A DNA stretch of 64,000 nt, taken from assembly GCF_964204645.1 (NCBI RefSeq), contig NW_027437464.1, positions 1-64,000 on the forward strand. Reading direction: 5' to 3'. Of this stretch, positions 50,399 through 62,829 are shown piece by piece (position 1 is the first letter of the stretch; each line of letters begins with the position of its first letter). Source of the stretch: Tubulanus polymorphus. Lineage: Eukaryota; Nemertea; Palaeonemertea; Tubulaniformes; Tubulanidae. The position numbers were made by a program, and so were the translations under genes. The notes beneath the pieces were generated by a model that did not search any database, was not told the origin of the DNA, and saw only the letters and a list, made by a program, of their open reading frames with translations.

Positions 50399-51889
50399 AC
50401 CTAGGAATGAGTACTGATTCTTGATTCTGACAGGGCCAGTTTTGGGGCTGAAGATGTGTCTAGGGTAGATACATGTGTAACCTAAATATCAAGACATTAC
50501 ATTGAAGCGTCTTCAAAACTTCCCAAAATAACTGGATTCCGTCTACGGACGGACGTACGCTATGACGGACAATGGACGAAAAGTGAACGCAATAGCCCAC
50601 TGGGACTAAAGTCCCAAGTGGGCTAAAAAGGTTCAAACAATGTCTAAAAGTGCTGATTTCAAAATGTATCAGAATAACTGGATTCTGTCAAGCTCGGGAC
50701 AATGACACAAAGCGGATGCGATAACCCGCTTAAGTCCATTTCATGTGGCTAAAAAGGTATGAAATAACTAAACTGATTTACCATCGGTTGTGGAAAGTCG
50801 ACTCATATCTGTCATAAGACTCTCTCTATGTGATTCAACTGCAGATTGATTGGCATCTTTCACACCAATTTGTATCGAACTCGGTGGTCCATCTTCCTGT
50901 AAAAATCAAAAATATGAACATGCATAAGCAATTGAGTAGTGGTTGAAATTGAGACCAAAATTGACATTTTTTGGGTACGATAAAAGGTCACAGGACGGCC
51001 ATCTTGCATCCGATTGACCCAAAATTTCTCTCATGCCGATGCACCCTTCGGGTATACAATCTGATAGATCAAGGTAATTGATCAGAATCTTCAAAATTCC
51101 CTTGAAAACTTCAAAAATGAGTAAGAAAGTGCTGATTTCAGCGAACAAAAAAGGCCACCAGTCAACCATGTTGATTCTGACCAAGCTCAGTTTTTGGGCA
51201 GAAGATGTATCTAGGGTAGATGCATGTATATAAATACATTAAATCAATTAAATTAATATATTTCTATGAATGATATAGGGCCCATTACATTTTATAGATT
51301 GAACCAATCTATTGGGTCCATGAAACAGCTGGTTTCCTGTGTAATAACTAATACATTCCACATGATAGATTGTACCGACCTATTGGGTCATTTGTCTTAT
51401 AGTACATAATAATCCATATGATAGATTTTACCAGACCAATCTAACTGTGGGTTTCCTGTGTTATATTAATACATTCTGTCATAGATTTCCCTCAAACTGG
51501 GGGATTCCTATGTGATAAATATTTTATATTCAGCATGATAGACTTTAACAAACATAATGGGTCCTTCAAGGTGATTAGTTAGTACTTGGTGAAATACTGA
51601 ACAATCTGGAAATGTCAAGAATCACCATTACCATAGGGCATTTCATGCACTGGCACAACATGCAATTGTTTGTGGTAACAACGTCATATGTCTAGGTACT
51701 AATATACTGTAGTACCATATTCTTCGGCTAATTTACGCCACCGGTGAACATAAACAATGCCTAGAAACTCACCACAATCTTAGGGCAATTCATGTTAGAG
51801 CAAGTCATGAGGCCAAGTTATTTACTGCGAATGAGAGAAATTGAGATAAATGATCGAAGCGTTTTCAATATTTCCCATGAAAACTTGAA

Positions 51890-52490
51890 CTAGGGGTCCA
51901 GGGACACCATGCCCACTTGAGAAATGTTTCCGTATGCTCAACAATCTAACAATTTCAATATTCAACGCCCCCTGGTGACCATATACAAAAACCAATGGCC
52001 TTGAAACTCACCACAATCATGGTACATGTCAGGAGGAATGATTTCATGGATTGTGATGACAAAATATGCCTTGTTACCAATTTAATATGGAAATACTAGA
52101 TCATAGAACATGTCATGAACTAAAACTTTCTAATTGATCATGGTAACAAAATAAGCCTAGGTACCAATATAAGGAAATACTAAGTTATTCTACTATTCAA
52201 TGCCTCTTGGTGACCATATAGAATAACTAATGTCCTTAAAACTTGCCACAATCATAGACAATGTCATGAGCTACAACTTTGCAATTGATTGTGGTTACAA
52301 AATATGCATTGATACGAATATAATATGGAAAGATATTGTATTATTCAATGCACACTGGGCCATATACAAAACCAATGACCTTGAAACTCACCACAATCAT
52401 AGATCATGTTATGAGCTACAACTTTCTTATTGATTGTGGTAACAAAATACGCCTAGGTATCAATATAATGTGGAAAATTTTTTTCCCACC
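51890..52490 (-). repeat. CTCF-like array in higher-order copy 3 (U2)
   Basis: Like the U1 copies, without the one-base deletion and followed by the full CCAAGATGGCCGCCAATTGC module at about 52510. Confidence 0.8.
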
Positions 52491-54124
52491 TAGGAATGAG
52501 TACTGATGACACCAAGATGGCCGCCAATTGCGTCATAATTGGCTGATCAAAAATACCTGTCTCAGGTATAAAACATCCCTTTCTTAAGAATACCCATCAC
52601 AAATTGCAATGAGAAATGGCAAACAAGTAGGAAGCTACAGGACTCGGAATTCAGGCCAAAATTGACATTTTTTGGCATTAAAAAAGGTCATAGGATGGCC
52701 ATCTTGAGTTCGATCGACCCAATTTTTGTTATGCTGATGGGCCCTGGGGGGATGCACATACATCCGAAAGATCAAAAAGTTCCCTCAAAAAGTTAAAAAA
52801 TGTGTAAAAAGTGTTGATTTTGGCGAACATCAATGGCTGCCAGTCGGCCATCTTGATTCTGACAGGGCCAGTTTTGGGGCTGAAGATGTGTCTAGGGTAG
52901 ATACACGTGTAACCCAAATATCAAGACATTACATTGAAGCGTCTTCAAAACTTCCCAAAATAACTGGATTCCGTCTACGGACGGACGTACGCTATGACGG
53001 ACAATGGACGAAAAGTGAACGCAATAGCCCACTGGGACTAAAGTCCCAAGTGGGCTAAAAAGGTTCAAACAATGTCTAAAAGTGCTGATTTCAAAATGTA
53101 TCAGAATAACTGGATTCTGTCAAGCTCGGGACAATGACACAAAGCGGATGCGATAACCCGCTTAAGTCCATTTCATGTGGCTAAAAAGGTATGAAATAAC
53201 TAAACTGATTTACCATCGGTTGTGGAAAGTCGACTCATATCTGTCATAAGACTCTCTCTATGTGATTCAACTGCAGATTGATTGGCATCTTTCACACCAA
53301 TTTGTATCGAACTCGGTGGTCCATCTTCCTGTAAAAATCAAAAATATGAACATGCATAAGCAATTGAGTAGTGGTTGAAATTGAGACCAAAATTGACATT
53401 TTTTGGGTACGATAAAAGGTCACAGGACGGCCATCTTGCATCCGATTGACCCAAAATTTCTCTCATGCCGATGCACCCTTCGGGTATACAATCTGATAGA
53501 TCAAGGTAATTGATCAGAATCTTCAAAATTCCCTTGAAAACTTCAAAAATGAGTAAGAAAGTGCTGATTTCAGCGAACAAAAAAGGCCACCAGTCAACCA
53601 TGTTGATTCTGACCAAGCTCAGTTTTTGGGCAGAAGATGTATCTAGGGTAGATGCATGTATATAAATACATTAAATCAATTAAATTAATATATTTCTATG
53701 AATGATATAGGGCCCATTACATTTTATAGATTGAACCTATCTATTGGGTCCATGAAACAGCTGGTTTCCTGTGTAATAACTAATACATTCCACATGATAG
53801 ATTGTACCGACCTATTGGGTCATTTGTCTTATAGTACATAATAATCCATATGATAGATTTTACCATCAGACCAATCTAACTCTGGGTTTCCTGTGTTATA
53901 ACAATACATTCTATCATAGATTTCCCTCAATTCGGGGATTCCTATGTGATGAATAATATACATTAATAGGCCTATACATTAATGTTTTGAACACATACGC
54001 CTAATTGGTTTTAATACGACCAGTGAAACTGTGCAGTTTTAATAAACCATTGTTTTTATATCCATTTTACGCTGTATTGAAAGATTGCCAAAAAGTTTTC
54101 ATTTTCGCATGTTGAAATGAGAAA

Positions 54125-54985
54125 CTAGGGGTCCAGGGACACCATGCCCACTTGGGAAATGGTTTCAAATGCTCAACAATCTAACAATTTCAATATTCAA
54201 CGCCCCCTGGTGACCATTTACAAAAACCAACGACCTTGAAACTCACCAAAATCATAGAACATGTCAGCAGCTACGATTTTGTAATTGATTGTGATAACAA
54301 AATATGCCTCGTTACCAATTTAGTATGGAAATACTAAGTCATTCTACTATTCAACGCCCCCTGGTGACCATATTCAAAACCCAATGACCTCGAAACTCAC
54401 CACAATCATAGAACATGTCATGAACTACAACTTTGCAATTGATCATGGTAACAAAATATGCCTAGGAGCGAACTCTTTTATCAGATCGGAGAATCCGTTT
54501 GCCTCCAATCGTACTCTTTTATTGGTCACGTGACTTTTTGGAGTCTCCGAAACCTCCTTTCTGTCGAGGTGGTGTGATTCGGATTTTGTGTGGAGCCAAC
54601 CGGAGATTTCGGACGGAGACTTCGGAGGTCATAAAAGAGTACGCCCTTGGTACCAATATAATAAGGAAATACTAAGTTATTCTACTATTCAACGCCCCCT
54701 GGTGACCATATAGAAAAACTAATGTCCTTAAAACTCACAACAATCATAGATGATGTCATGAGCTACAACTTTCCAATTGATTGTGGTTACAAAATATGCA
54801 TAGGTACGAATATAATAAAGAAATGCTAAGATATTGTATTATTCAACGCCCCCTGGTGGCCATATACGAAATCCAATTACCTTGAAACTCACCACAATCA
54901 TAGAACACGTTATGAGCTACAACTTTCTAATTGATTGTGGTAGCAAAATACGCTTAGGTATCAATATAATGTGGAAAAACTTTTT
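54125..54985 (-). repeat. CTCF-like tandem array 5 (U2), interrupted by a MITE
   Basis: Collinear with 24487-25345. The 17-of-19 CTCF-like match is at 54844-54862 and the MITE at 54466-54646. Confidence 0.9.
54466..54646 (+). mobile_element. 181-bp MITE, copy in U2
   Basis: Same position, orientation and ends as 24828-25008; I noticed one internal base change (GCCTCCAATCG for GCCGCCAATCG), which matches the copy at 62644-62824. Confidence 0.85.
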
Positions 54986-56923
54986 CCCACTTACGAATGA
55001 GTACTGGTGACACCAAGATGGCCGCCAATTGTGTCATAATTGGCTGATGAAAAATACCTGTCTGAGGTATAAAACATCCCTTTCCAAAGAATACCCATCA
55101 CAAATTGCATTGAGAAATGGTAAACCAGTAGGAAGCTACAGGACTCAGAATTCGGGCAAAAATTAACATTTTTGGGCACTAAAAAGGTCATAGGACGGCC
55201 ATCTTGAGTCCGACCGACCCAATTTTTGTTTCGTTGATGGGCCCTGGGGGGATTCATATATATCCGAAAGATCAAGGTAATTGATCGAAGCGTCTTCAAA
55301 ATTTCCCTCAAAAAGTTCAAAAATGTGTAAAAAGTGCTGATTTTGGCGAACAACAATGGCTGCCAGTCAGCCATCTTGATTCTGACAGGGTCAGTTTTTG
55401 GGCTGAAGATGTGTCTAGGGTAGATACACGTGTAACCCAAATATCAAGACGTTACCTTGAAGCGTCTTCAAAACTTACTGGATTCCGTCTACGGACGGAC
55501 GGACGGACGGACGAAAAGTGAACGCAATAGCCCGCTGGGACTCCCAAGTAGGCTAAAAATAAGCCATTTTTGAAATTCTAACAATATGCGTCCTGAGTTT
55601 CCATGCCTACGAACCATTGATTTTTGATGATTTGATTATAATTTCAAATGGTAGGCACAGAAACATATTGTTAAAATTGATTTACAGTCAACCCACAATA
55701 TACCAGTTTCACTGGTAGTATGATGATCAAATTCAGGTAGGCCTACAGTATGTGTTCAAAAGTTTTAGAGAAATATCCCAAATAATCGACTTTCGGTCTA
55801 AAGTCCCTAGTGGGCTAAAAAGGTATGAAATAACTAAACTGATTTACCATCGGTCTCGGAAAGTTGACTCGTATCTACCATAAGACTCTCTCTATGTGAT
55901 TCAACTGCGGATTGATTGGAATCTTCCACACCAATTGTATCGAACTCGGTGGTCAATTTTCCTGCGAAAATTAAAAATATGAACATGCATAAGCAATTGA
56001 GTAGTGGTTGAAATTGAGACAAAAATTGATATTTTTTGGGTACGAAAAAAGGTCACAGGATGGCCATCTTGCATCCGATTGACCCAAAATTTCTCTCATG
56101 CTGATGGAACCTTCGAGTACACGATCTGATAGATCAAGGTAATTCGATCAGTGTCTTCAAAATTCCCTTGAAAACTTCAAAAATGAGTAGGAAAGTGCTG
56201 ATTTCAGCGAACAAAAATGGCCACCAGTCAACCATGTTGATTCTGACCAAGCTCAGTTTTTGGGTACAAGATGTATCTAGGGTAGATACATGTATATAAA
56301 TACATTAAATCAATTACATTAATATATTTCTATAAATGATAATGGGCCTATTACATTTTATAGATTGTACCTATCTATTGGGTCGATCAAACAGCTGGTT
56401 TCCTGTGTAATAACTAATACATTCCACATGATAGATTGTACCGACCTATTGGGTCCTTTGTCTTATAGTACATAATAATCCATATGATAGATTTTACCAG
56501 ACCAATCTAACTGTGGGTTTGCTGTGTAATAACAATACATTCTATCATAGATTTCCCTCAATTTGGGGATTCCTAGGTGATGAATTATATACATTCAATA
56601 TGATAGACTTTAACAAACATTGGGCCTAATGGGTCCTTTTAGGTGATTAGTTAGTACTTGGTGGAAATGTCAATGTCAATCTGTCATGTTGACTCATCTG
56701 TCATGTCTCTCCATGTGGTTAACCTGTGGATTGATTGGAATCTTCTGCACGACTCGTACCGAACGTGGTGGTCCATCTTCCTATGAAAATAAAAAATATG
56801 AACATGCATAAGCAATTGAGTAGTAGGCCTAGTTGAAATTGAGGCCAAAATTGACATTTTTTTGGTACAAAATAGGAAACAGAACGGCCATCTTGCATCT
56901 GAAAACATTCGGTTGGTTTTCAC
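54986..56923. other. U2 repeat mosaic, collinear with 25346-27277
   Basis: The same modules as U1. The GGAC tandem near 55490-55515 is two units longer than in U1. No gene seen. Confidence 0.45.
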
Positions 56924-56996
56924 GAGCTCGGTGATCTAGTGGGATGACGCTGCGCTAGTAATTTACTTGCCCGGGTTTGAGTCTCGCTCTAGCCGC
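56924..56996 (+). repeat. tRNA-derived SINE-like head (U2)
   Basis: Identical in A-box-like and B-box-like segments to 27278-27350. Confidence 0.5.
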
Positions 56997-57235
56997 TCTA
57001 TTTTCTCTACACTTTCCTTGAATTTTCTAAGTTGCGCACCTCCGTGCGCATGTGCGGCGTAAATCAGCCAATCAGCGACAATGTACGTTAAATAGCGGAA
57101 CTAAATGTCGCAGCCGAAACACTCCAATCCCTCTTAGGGGACCGGCGGCTGCTGTTCAGGGTCGTTCTGCTTTTGCCCGGAACTTGTTGCCAAGACGTCC
57201 CCTTCTACTTCCACTCTCTGTAACAGTAAAACGGT

Positions 57236-59130
57236 CAATGTCGGTCGACGTCGGTCCTCGCGTTGAGAACGGACAACAGTGCTTAATTCAGTGAACTCCC
57301 TACACAAACGTTATCGGTCGTTGTCGGCCCTCGTGTTGAGGACACTAGACTCGTCTTTCCCACGCGAACAATGTCGAGAGACGTCGGTTCCCGCGTTGAG
57401 AACCGAACGGCGGCATTCTCTTAAGCGAACGTGAACGGTAGACACGTCTCTATCGCACAAACGATGTCAAGCGATGTCGGTTCTCTCGTTGAGGATCGAA
57501 CAGCGGCGCCTCCTTAGCGAGCTTCTCGCACGATCGATCTCGGTCCTCCCGTTGAGGAACGAACAGCGGCGTCTCCCTAGCAAGCCTTTTGCACGATCAT
57601 AGTCGATCCTCTCGTAGAGGATCGAACAGCGGCGACTCCTTAGCAAGCTTCTCCTACGATCAATTTGGAGACATCGGTCAACATCGGTCCTCTCGTTGAG
57701 GGTCGAACAGCAGCGCGCCATTAGCGAGCATCTCGCACGATCCATGTCGGTCCTCCCGTTGAGGATCGAACGGCGGCGTCTCCTTAACGAGCTTCTCGCA
57801 CGATCGATGTCGGTCCTCCCGTTGAGGATCGAACAGCGGCGTCTCTGTAGCGAGCCTTTCGCACGATCGATGTCGGTCCTCCCGTTGAGGATCGAACAGC
57901 GGCGACTCCTTAGCGAGCTTCTCGCATGATCAATTTGGAGCAACGTCGGTCCTCCTGTTGAGGAACGAACAGCAGCGCGCCCTAAGCGAGCTTCTCGCAC
58001 GACCGATGTCGAGCGATGTCGGTCCTCTCGTTGAGGAACGAACAGCGGCGTCTCCTTAACAAGCTTCTCGTACGATCGATCTCGGTCCTCCCGTTGAGGA
58101 TCGAACAGCGGCGTCTCCTTAACAAGCTTCTCGTACGATCGATCTCGGTCCTCCCGTTGAGGAACGAACAGCGGCGTCTCCCTAGCAAGCCTTTTGCACG
58201 ATCAAAGTCGAGCGAAGTCAGTCCTCTCATTGAGGATCGAACAGCGGCGACTCCTTAGCGAGCTTCTCGCACGATCAATTTGGAGCAACATCGGTCCTCT
58301 CATTGAGGGTCGAACAGCAGCGCGCCATTGGCGAGCATCTCGCACGATCGCTGTCGGTCCTCCCGTTGAGGATCGAACAGCTGCGTCTCCTTAACGAGCT
58401 TCTCGCACGATCGATGTCGGTCCTCCCGTTGAGGATCGAACAGCGGTGTCTCTTTAGCGAGCCTTTCGCACGATCGATGTCGGTCCTCCCGTTGAGGATC
58501 GAACAGCGGCGTCTCCTTAGCGAGCTTCTCGCACGATCAATTTGGAGCAACGTCGATCCTCCCGTTGAGGAACGAACAGCAGCGCGCCCTTAGCGAGCTT
58601 CGCGCACGACCGATGTCGAGCGATGTCGGTCCTCTCGTTGAGGGTCGAACAGCAACGCCCCTTAGCGAGCTTCTCGCACGATCGATGTCGATCCTCTCGT
58701 TGAGGGTCGAACAGCAGCGCCCCCTTAGCGAGCTTCTCGCACGATTGATGTCGAGCGATGTCGGTCCTCTCGTTGAGGAACGAACAGTAGCGCGCCCTTA
58801 GCGAGCTTCTCGCACGACCGATGTCGGTCCTCTCGTTGAGGGTCGAACAGCAGCGCGCCCTTAGCGAGCTTCTCGCACGACCGATGCGAGTGATGTCGAT
58901 CCTCTCGTTGAGGGTCGAACAGCAGCGCCCCTTAGCGAGCCTCTCGCACGATCGATGTCGATCCTCTCGTTGAGGGTCGAACAGCAGCGCCCCTTAGCGA
59001 GCTTCTCGCACGATCGATGTCGATCCTCTCGTTGAGGGACAAACAGCAGCGCCCCCTTAGCGAGCTTCTCGCACGATCGATGTCGAGGGATGTCGGTCCT
59101 CTCGTTGAGGAACGAACAGTAGCGACTATT
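57236..59130. repeat. GC-rich 63-bp satellite (U2), one unit longer
   Basis: Same organisation as 27590-29420, with exactly one additional 63-bp unit within 57780-57930. The promoter-like cluster lies at about 57034-57096 and AATAAA at about 59212. Confidence 0.9.
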
Positions 59131-59229
59131 TCAGCGGACGTGTACGGTGGACACGCCAGCACACTCCGCCTTGGAAGACTCCAACTCCTGCTCCTGAGAA
59201 CTAGAGATTAAAATAAAAAGCATAGACTG

Positions 59230-60507
59230 ATAGAATATGCCAGTAGTTTTATTACGACTGTCTCCCCGAACAACCAGTTTTCGACTGGCTAAACAACTCT
59301 GGAAGACGACTCCCCTCTGCCTGCGGACTACCATCCGGACCCAAGATGGCAGCACCATCCAATACCCGACTGTACAAGTTAAACTACCTACCACATAAAC
59401 ACTCAGCCGTATACGACACGTTACTAGATCTTGGTCTTATATTTCCCAATAAAATCAACTTAAGGTCTTAAGTTCCAAGTTAGTCTGAATACCAGTCGTT
59501 GTTACCGAATACCGGTTCCCTACAACCAACGGCTAGGTACTAGACCAGTTCCAAGTGGGCTAAAAAGATATGGAATAACTAAACTGATTTACCATCGGTT
59601 GCGGCAAGCTGACTCATAGGCCTATCTGTCATAAGACTCTCCATGTGGTTCAACTGCGGATTGATTGGAATCTTCCACACGACTTGTAGGCTTATCGAAT
59701 TACTTTATAGGCCTAAAGCAATTGTGTAGTAGCTAAAATATATACATGATCAGGGATGAAAACGGCCCATACTGAAAAAGTTGGAAAATAGGCCTAATGG
59801 AAAAAAAATTTTTTGGGAAACAAAAATCAGTAACTTTTAGCCAAAAATCTTACTTTCTTTTGGTCAAAATGTCAATAGTTTGGGCTTGAATTACAGCCGC
59901 TCTTTGAATGAGATGCCATATTGGTTTCTCCGACTCCACAGTTGTGCTAACTACTGCCAAAAGCCGGCTTAGGGAGCACTCCTAACTACGGAGCACTCCG
60001 ATGTGAATCCTTAGTTATGCCATCCAATATAAGCCTAAAAGTTCCACCATAGACCTAGGCCTATCTCTTCACAATCACACCCCCAAGATAAATTGGCTGT
60101 GACTGTGTTGGACTACCGGTGCCGACCTGATTACACCTGCGGTAGGCCTAAAAGCCTGAATTAAAATATCATGCCAAACGAACGAAATCAAGAGTAAAAG
60201 TCGCCCCAAATATGTCCGGTTTGTTTAGGCCTACTACGGTCCATGGGTGTATTGTTTGGCAACTGTTCAGTGACATAGAATTGGCCTACTGAATTGAATT
60301 ATTCAAAGAACATTCAATGAATCTATTGTTAACGTTAGGCTAGTTAACGATAGCCTAACCTGTCAGTGGTTTAGTTTCACGATCGGATATTTTCACAAAC
60401 CACACGTTGATATAAGCCCATCCGATTATAAAAAGCTTACCACCGACGATTAGGTAACTAACTCAGTTGATACGAGCAAAAAGATTTCATTTATCAATAG
60501 TACTTAC
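59230..60507. other. U2 right arm, collinear with 29520-30798
   Basis: No gene seen. Differs from U1 by very few bases in my reading. Confidence 0.35.
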
Positions 60508-60536
60508 CCAACAAGCCGTGCATAAACGCTAAACAT
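60508..60536 (-). CDS. Candidate first coding exon at right end of U2
   Basis: Same ATG, MFSVYARLVG start and donor as 30799-30827. NF-Y boxes at 60590, 60617 and 60645. Confidence 0.3.
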
Positions 60537-60900
60537 AATTCCGAATCGAAACGACGATAATGGCCGCCACGTTGATGTGATCCTTGAATCTGATTGGTCG
60601 AGTCATACGAATCAATCTGATTGGTCGATAGATATATATCAAATCTGATTGGTCGAATCATACATAACGTTTCCGGAGTTCACCACCAGAGGGGTGTTGT
60701 GTCGCTACTCAACGACCCAATATGCGTTTCTGCCACATACGATATAATAATGTATGGGTGCTAACCACATCAGCTAAATAATTGGGGCCAAAATTATTGG
60801 GTCCTAGTCCCAATAGATAGAAAATGACCCAATACGACAGAGAGGCCCCAATACTCCGAGTCTCAGAATCACGCATGTCCCGATAAGTTGGCGTTTATAA

Positions 60901-61219
<319 letters not shown>

Positions 61220-62318
61220 CTTCAAAAGAAGATTGTCATTTTCAACGCAGTCTGTAACGTTTACTCCGTTGCTTAAGGTATTTAATTCCGCAATCAGAGA
61301 TTCTAGGTTGCCATTAACATTTTTCAGGTTGTTTGTAGGGGTAATCCCTAATGATGCTTTTTGTTCATGTGGTGGTAAATTCAGGAATTTGATGATTATA
61401 GGCCAAACCGTTTTCAAAAACATTCACGCCATCAAATGCCAAGCAAAGCGCCAGATGTCTGTTTTCATTTTCGAATTCGTTAGCGTATAACTCTTTCCAC
61501 ATTTCGGTCTGATGTAAAGTGTATATTCGGTCGCCATCTCTAAACGTACCTCCTCCGTGTGCGGAAGCTCTCCTGCCAAATTCGAATACACTGAAAAGTA
61601 CTGAAATGATAAAAAATGCTCAAGAAATAATTGAATACTAGGGCCTATCATCGTAAATTCTAGTTTTTTATTACCTTTAATGTATGGTATTATTGACATC
61701 CAATACAATTTTTGACCTTCGTCTCTACTCCTGCCGTAATGTGGGCACTCCACGATATCGTTTGTTAGCATTTTGCATACATTTATGCACACTTTTCTGA
61801 ATTTATGTTCCCAAACAATTTATCGATCATTCATTCTAAAACCTTTAGATTGCTGGGTATGGCATTGGGTTGCGGTAAGAATGCTTTAACTATTTGAAGC
61901 ATTGGATTGAATTTTCTTTCGATGTATTCGGATACTTGACGTACCATCTGGAAAGTATCCCAAACATCGTTTTCAATGTGATTTCACCACCTTGATGGAC
62001 GTTTTGCACTAGTCTGTTCACTAACGGCATTATTGCACCATAACCCTCATTTTCATTATCTTGTTCGCCATTCTCGTCTCCATCTTCCTCACTTTCATCT
62101 CCATCATCATCCCCACCATAATCACCACCATCATCATCTCCACCATCAACATCATCTCTGCCATAATCTCCACCATCTCCGCCATAATCTCCCCCATCAC
62201 CACCATCACCACTATCATTTTCAACTCTATCACCTATGCCATTCCCTTCACAGTTGTATGTATATGCATCTCCGCATACCTGCCAAGTGTAATAATCCGA
62301 TTTACTTATTATTTCTAT
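61220..62318 (-). pseudogene. Tnp2-like transposase relic, spliced, frameshifted
   Basis: Minus strand. An open stretch from 62318 encodes DYYTWQVCGDAYTYNCEGNG, an acidic Asp/Gly run (62050-62225), then IMPLVNRLVQNVHQGG. The frame shifts near 61975 to DVWDTFQMVRQVSEYIERK and IVKAFLPQPNAIPSNLKVLE, stop at 61831. The next exon carries VCINVCKMLTNDIVECPHYG and YWMSIIPYIK, with donor at 61675. After a 74-nt intron, exon 61220-61600 follows in phase (TTTTTTATCATTTCAG) with YTLHQTEMWKELYANEF and LALCLAFDGVNVFENG. A frameshift near 61405 leads to VWPIIIKFLNLPPHE and GITP, then donor TTGAAG|GTATGT. The CxxxC...CPxxGxSR block followed by DGVNxF, then WPxxxxxLNLPP, matches the order in Tnp2 (Transposase_21) proteins of CACTA/CMC elements as I know them. 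At least two or three frame breaks make it dead. Confidence 0.6.
62050..62225. repeat. CAT/CAC trinucleotide-rich low-complexity tract
   Basis: The plus strand is nearly free of G, with interspersed CAT, CAC and TCC triplets. On the minus strand the same bases encode the Asp/Gly-rich acidic segment of the transposase relic. His-rich plus-strand frames are shadows of this. Confidence 0.75.
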
Positions 62319-62558
62319 TTATGCCTGCCGCTTCTGATATAATCATACATCCTTTACTATTACAATTACGTCTTCTAATGATATTCAATGCAACATAAAA
62401 TTTCGACGTTCAAATAGAGGTCATTATATAATCACAGCTATTCTAGCTAGTAAGCCATTCTACATCTTAGCATGGACGTATCCAGGAAGAAAGACATTAA
62501 ATATTTGGATGGATATATGAAAGCTGTGGGTACTGGAGTGTGTAATGGGTAGTGTAGT

Positions 62559-62595
62559 GTGATCTGTGTGCATTTGTGGCCAGCACACAGATCAC
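62559..62595. repeat. 13-bp perfect hairpin
   Basis: GTGATCTGTGTGC and GCACACAGATCAC flank an 11-nt loop. It lies 48 nt left of the MITE at 62644. Unknown role. Confidence 0.8.
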
Positions 62596-62643
62596 ATTGT
62601 TCATTGGGGTTTGGTCCAGGACTCGCGAGATTTTCAACACAAT

Positions 62644-62824
62644 GGGCGTACTCTTTTATGACCTCCGAAGTCTCCGTCCGAAATCTCCGGTTGGCTCCAC
62701 ACAAAATCCGAATCACACCACCTTGACAGAAAGGAGGTTTCGGAGACTCCAAAAAGTCACGTGACCAATAAAAGAGTACGATTGGAGGCAAACGGATTCT
62801 CCGATCTGATAAAAGAGTTCGCCC
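62644..62824 (-). mobile_element. 181-bp MITE, inverted copy outside the units
   Basis: Left end GGGCGTACTCTTTTAT, reverse complement of right end GGGCGAACTCTTTTAT; one mismatch in 16. Full-length reverse-complement relative of the copies in U1 and U2, so the family is mobile independently of the large unit. Flanks read CACAAT before and AAGGAAG after; no clear target duplication. Confidence 0.85.
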
Positions 62825-62829
62825 AAGGA

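Larger units (their letters stand above)
46950..53880. repeat. Higher-order repeat expanded in U2 (2088- and 2432-bp periods)
   Basis: The anchor TTTACTGCGAATGAGAG occurs at 47645, 49733 and 51821 (spacing 2088 twice). The module starting AAAAATATGAACATGCAT recurs at about 48828, 50916 and 53348, the last spacing being 2432. The two 2088-bp copies share a deletion of about 345 bp with junction GTACTGAT|TCTTGATTC (48330 and 50418). The third copy is intact. U1 has two copies in the same interval. Confidence 0.85.

Noticed and set aside
62033-62398. His-rich plus-strand open frames
   Set aside because: They are shadows of the acidic minus-strand segment in a CAT/CAC low-complexity tract.
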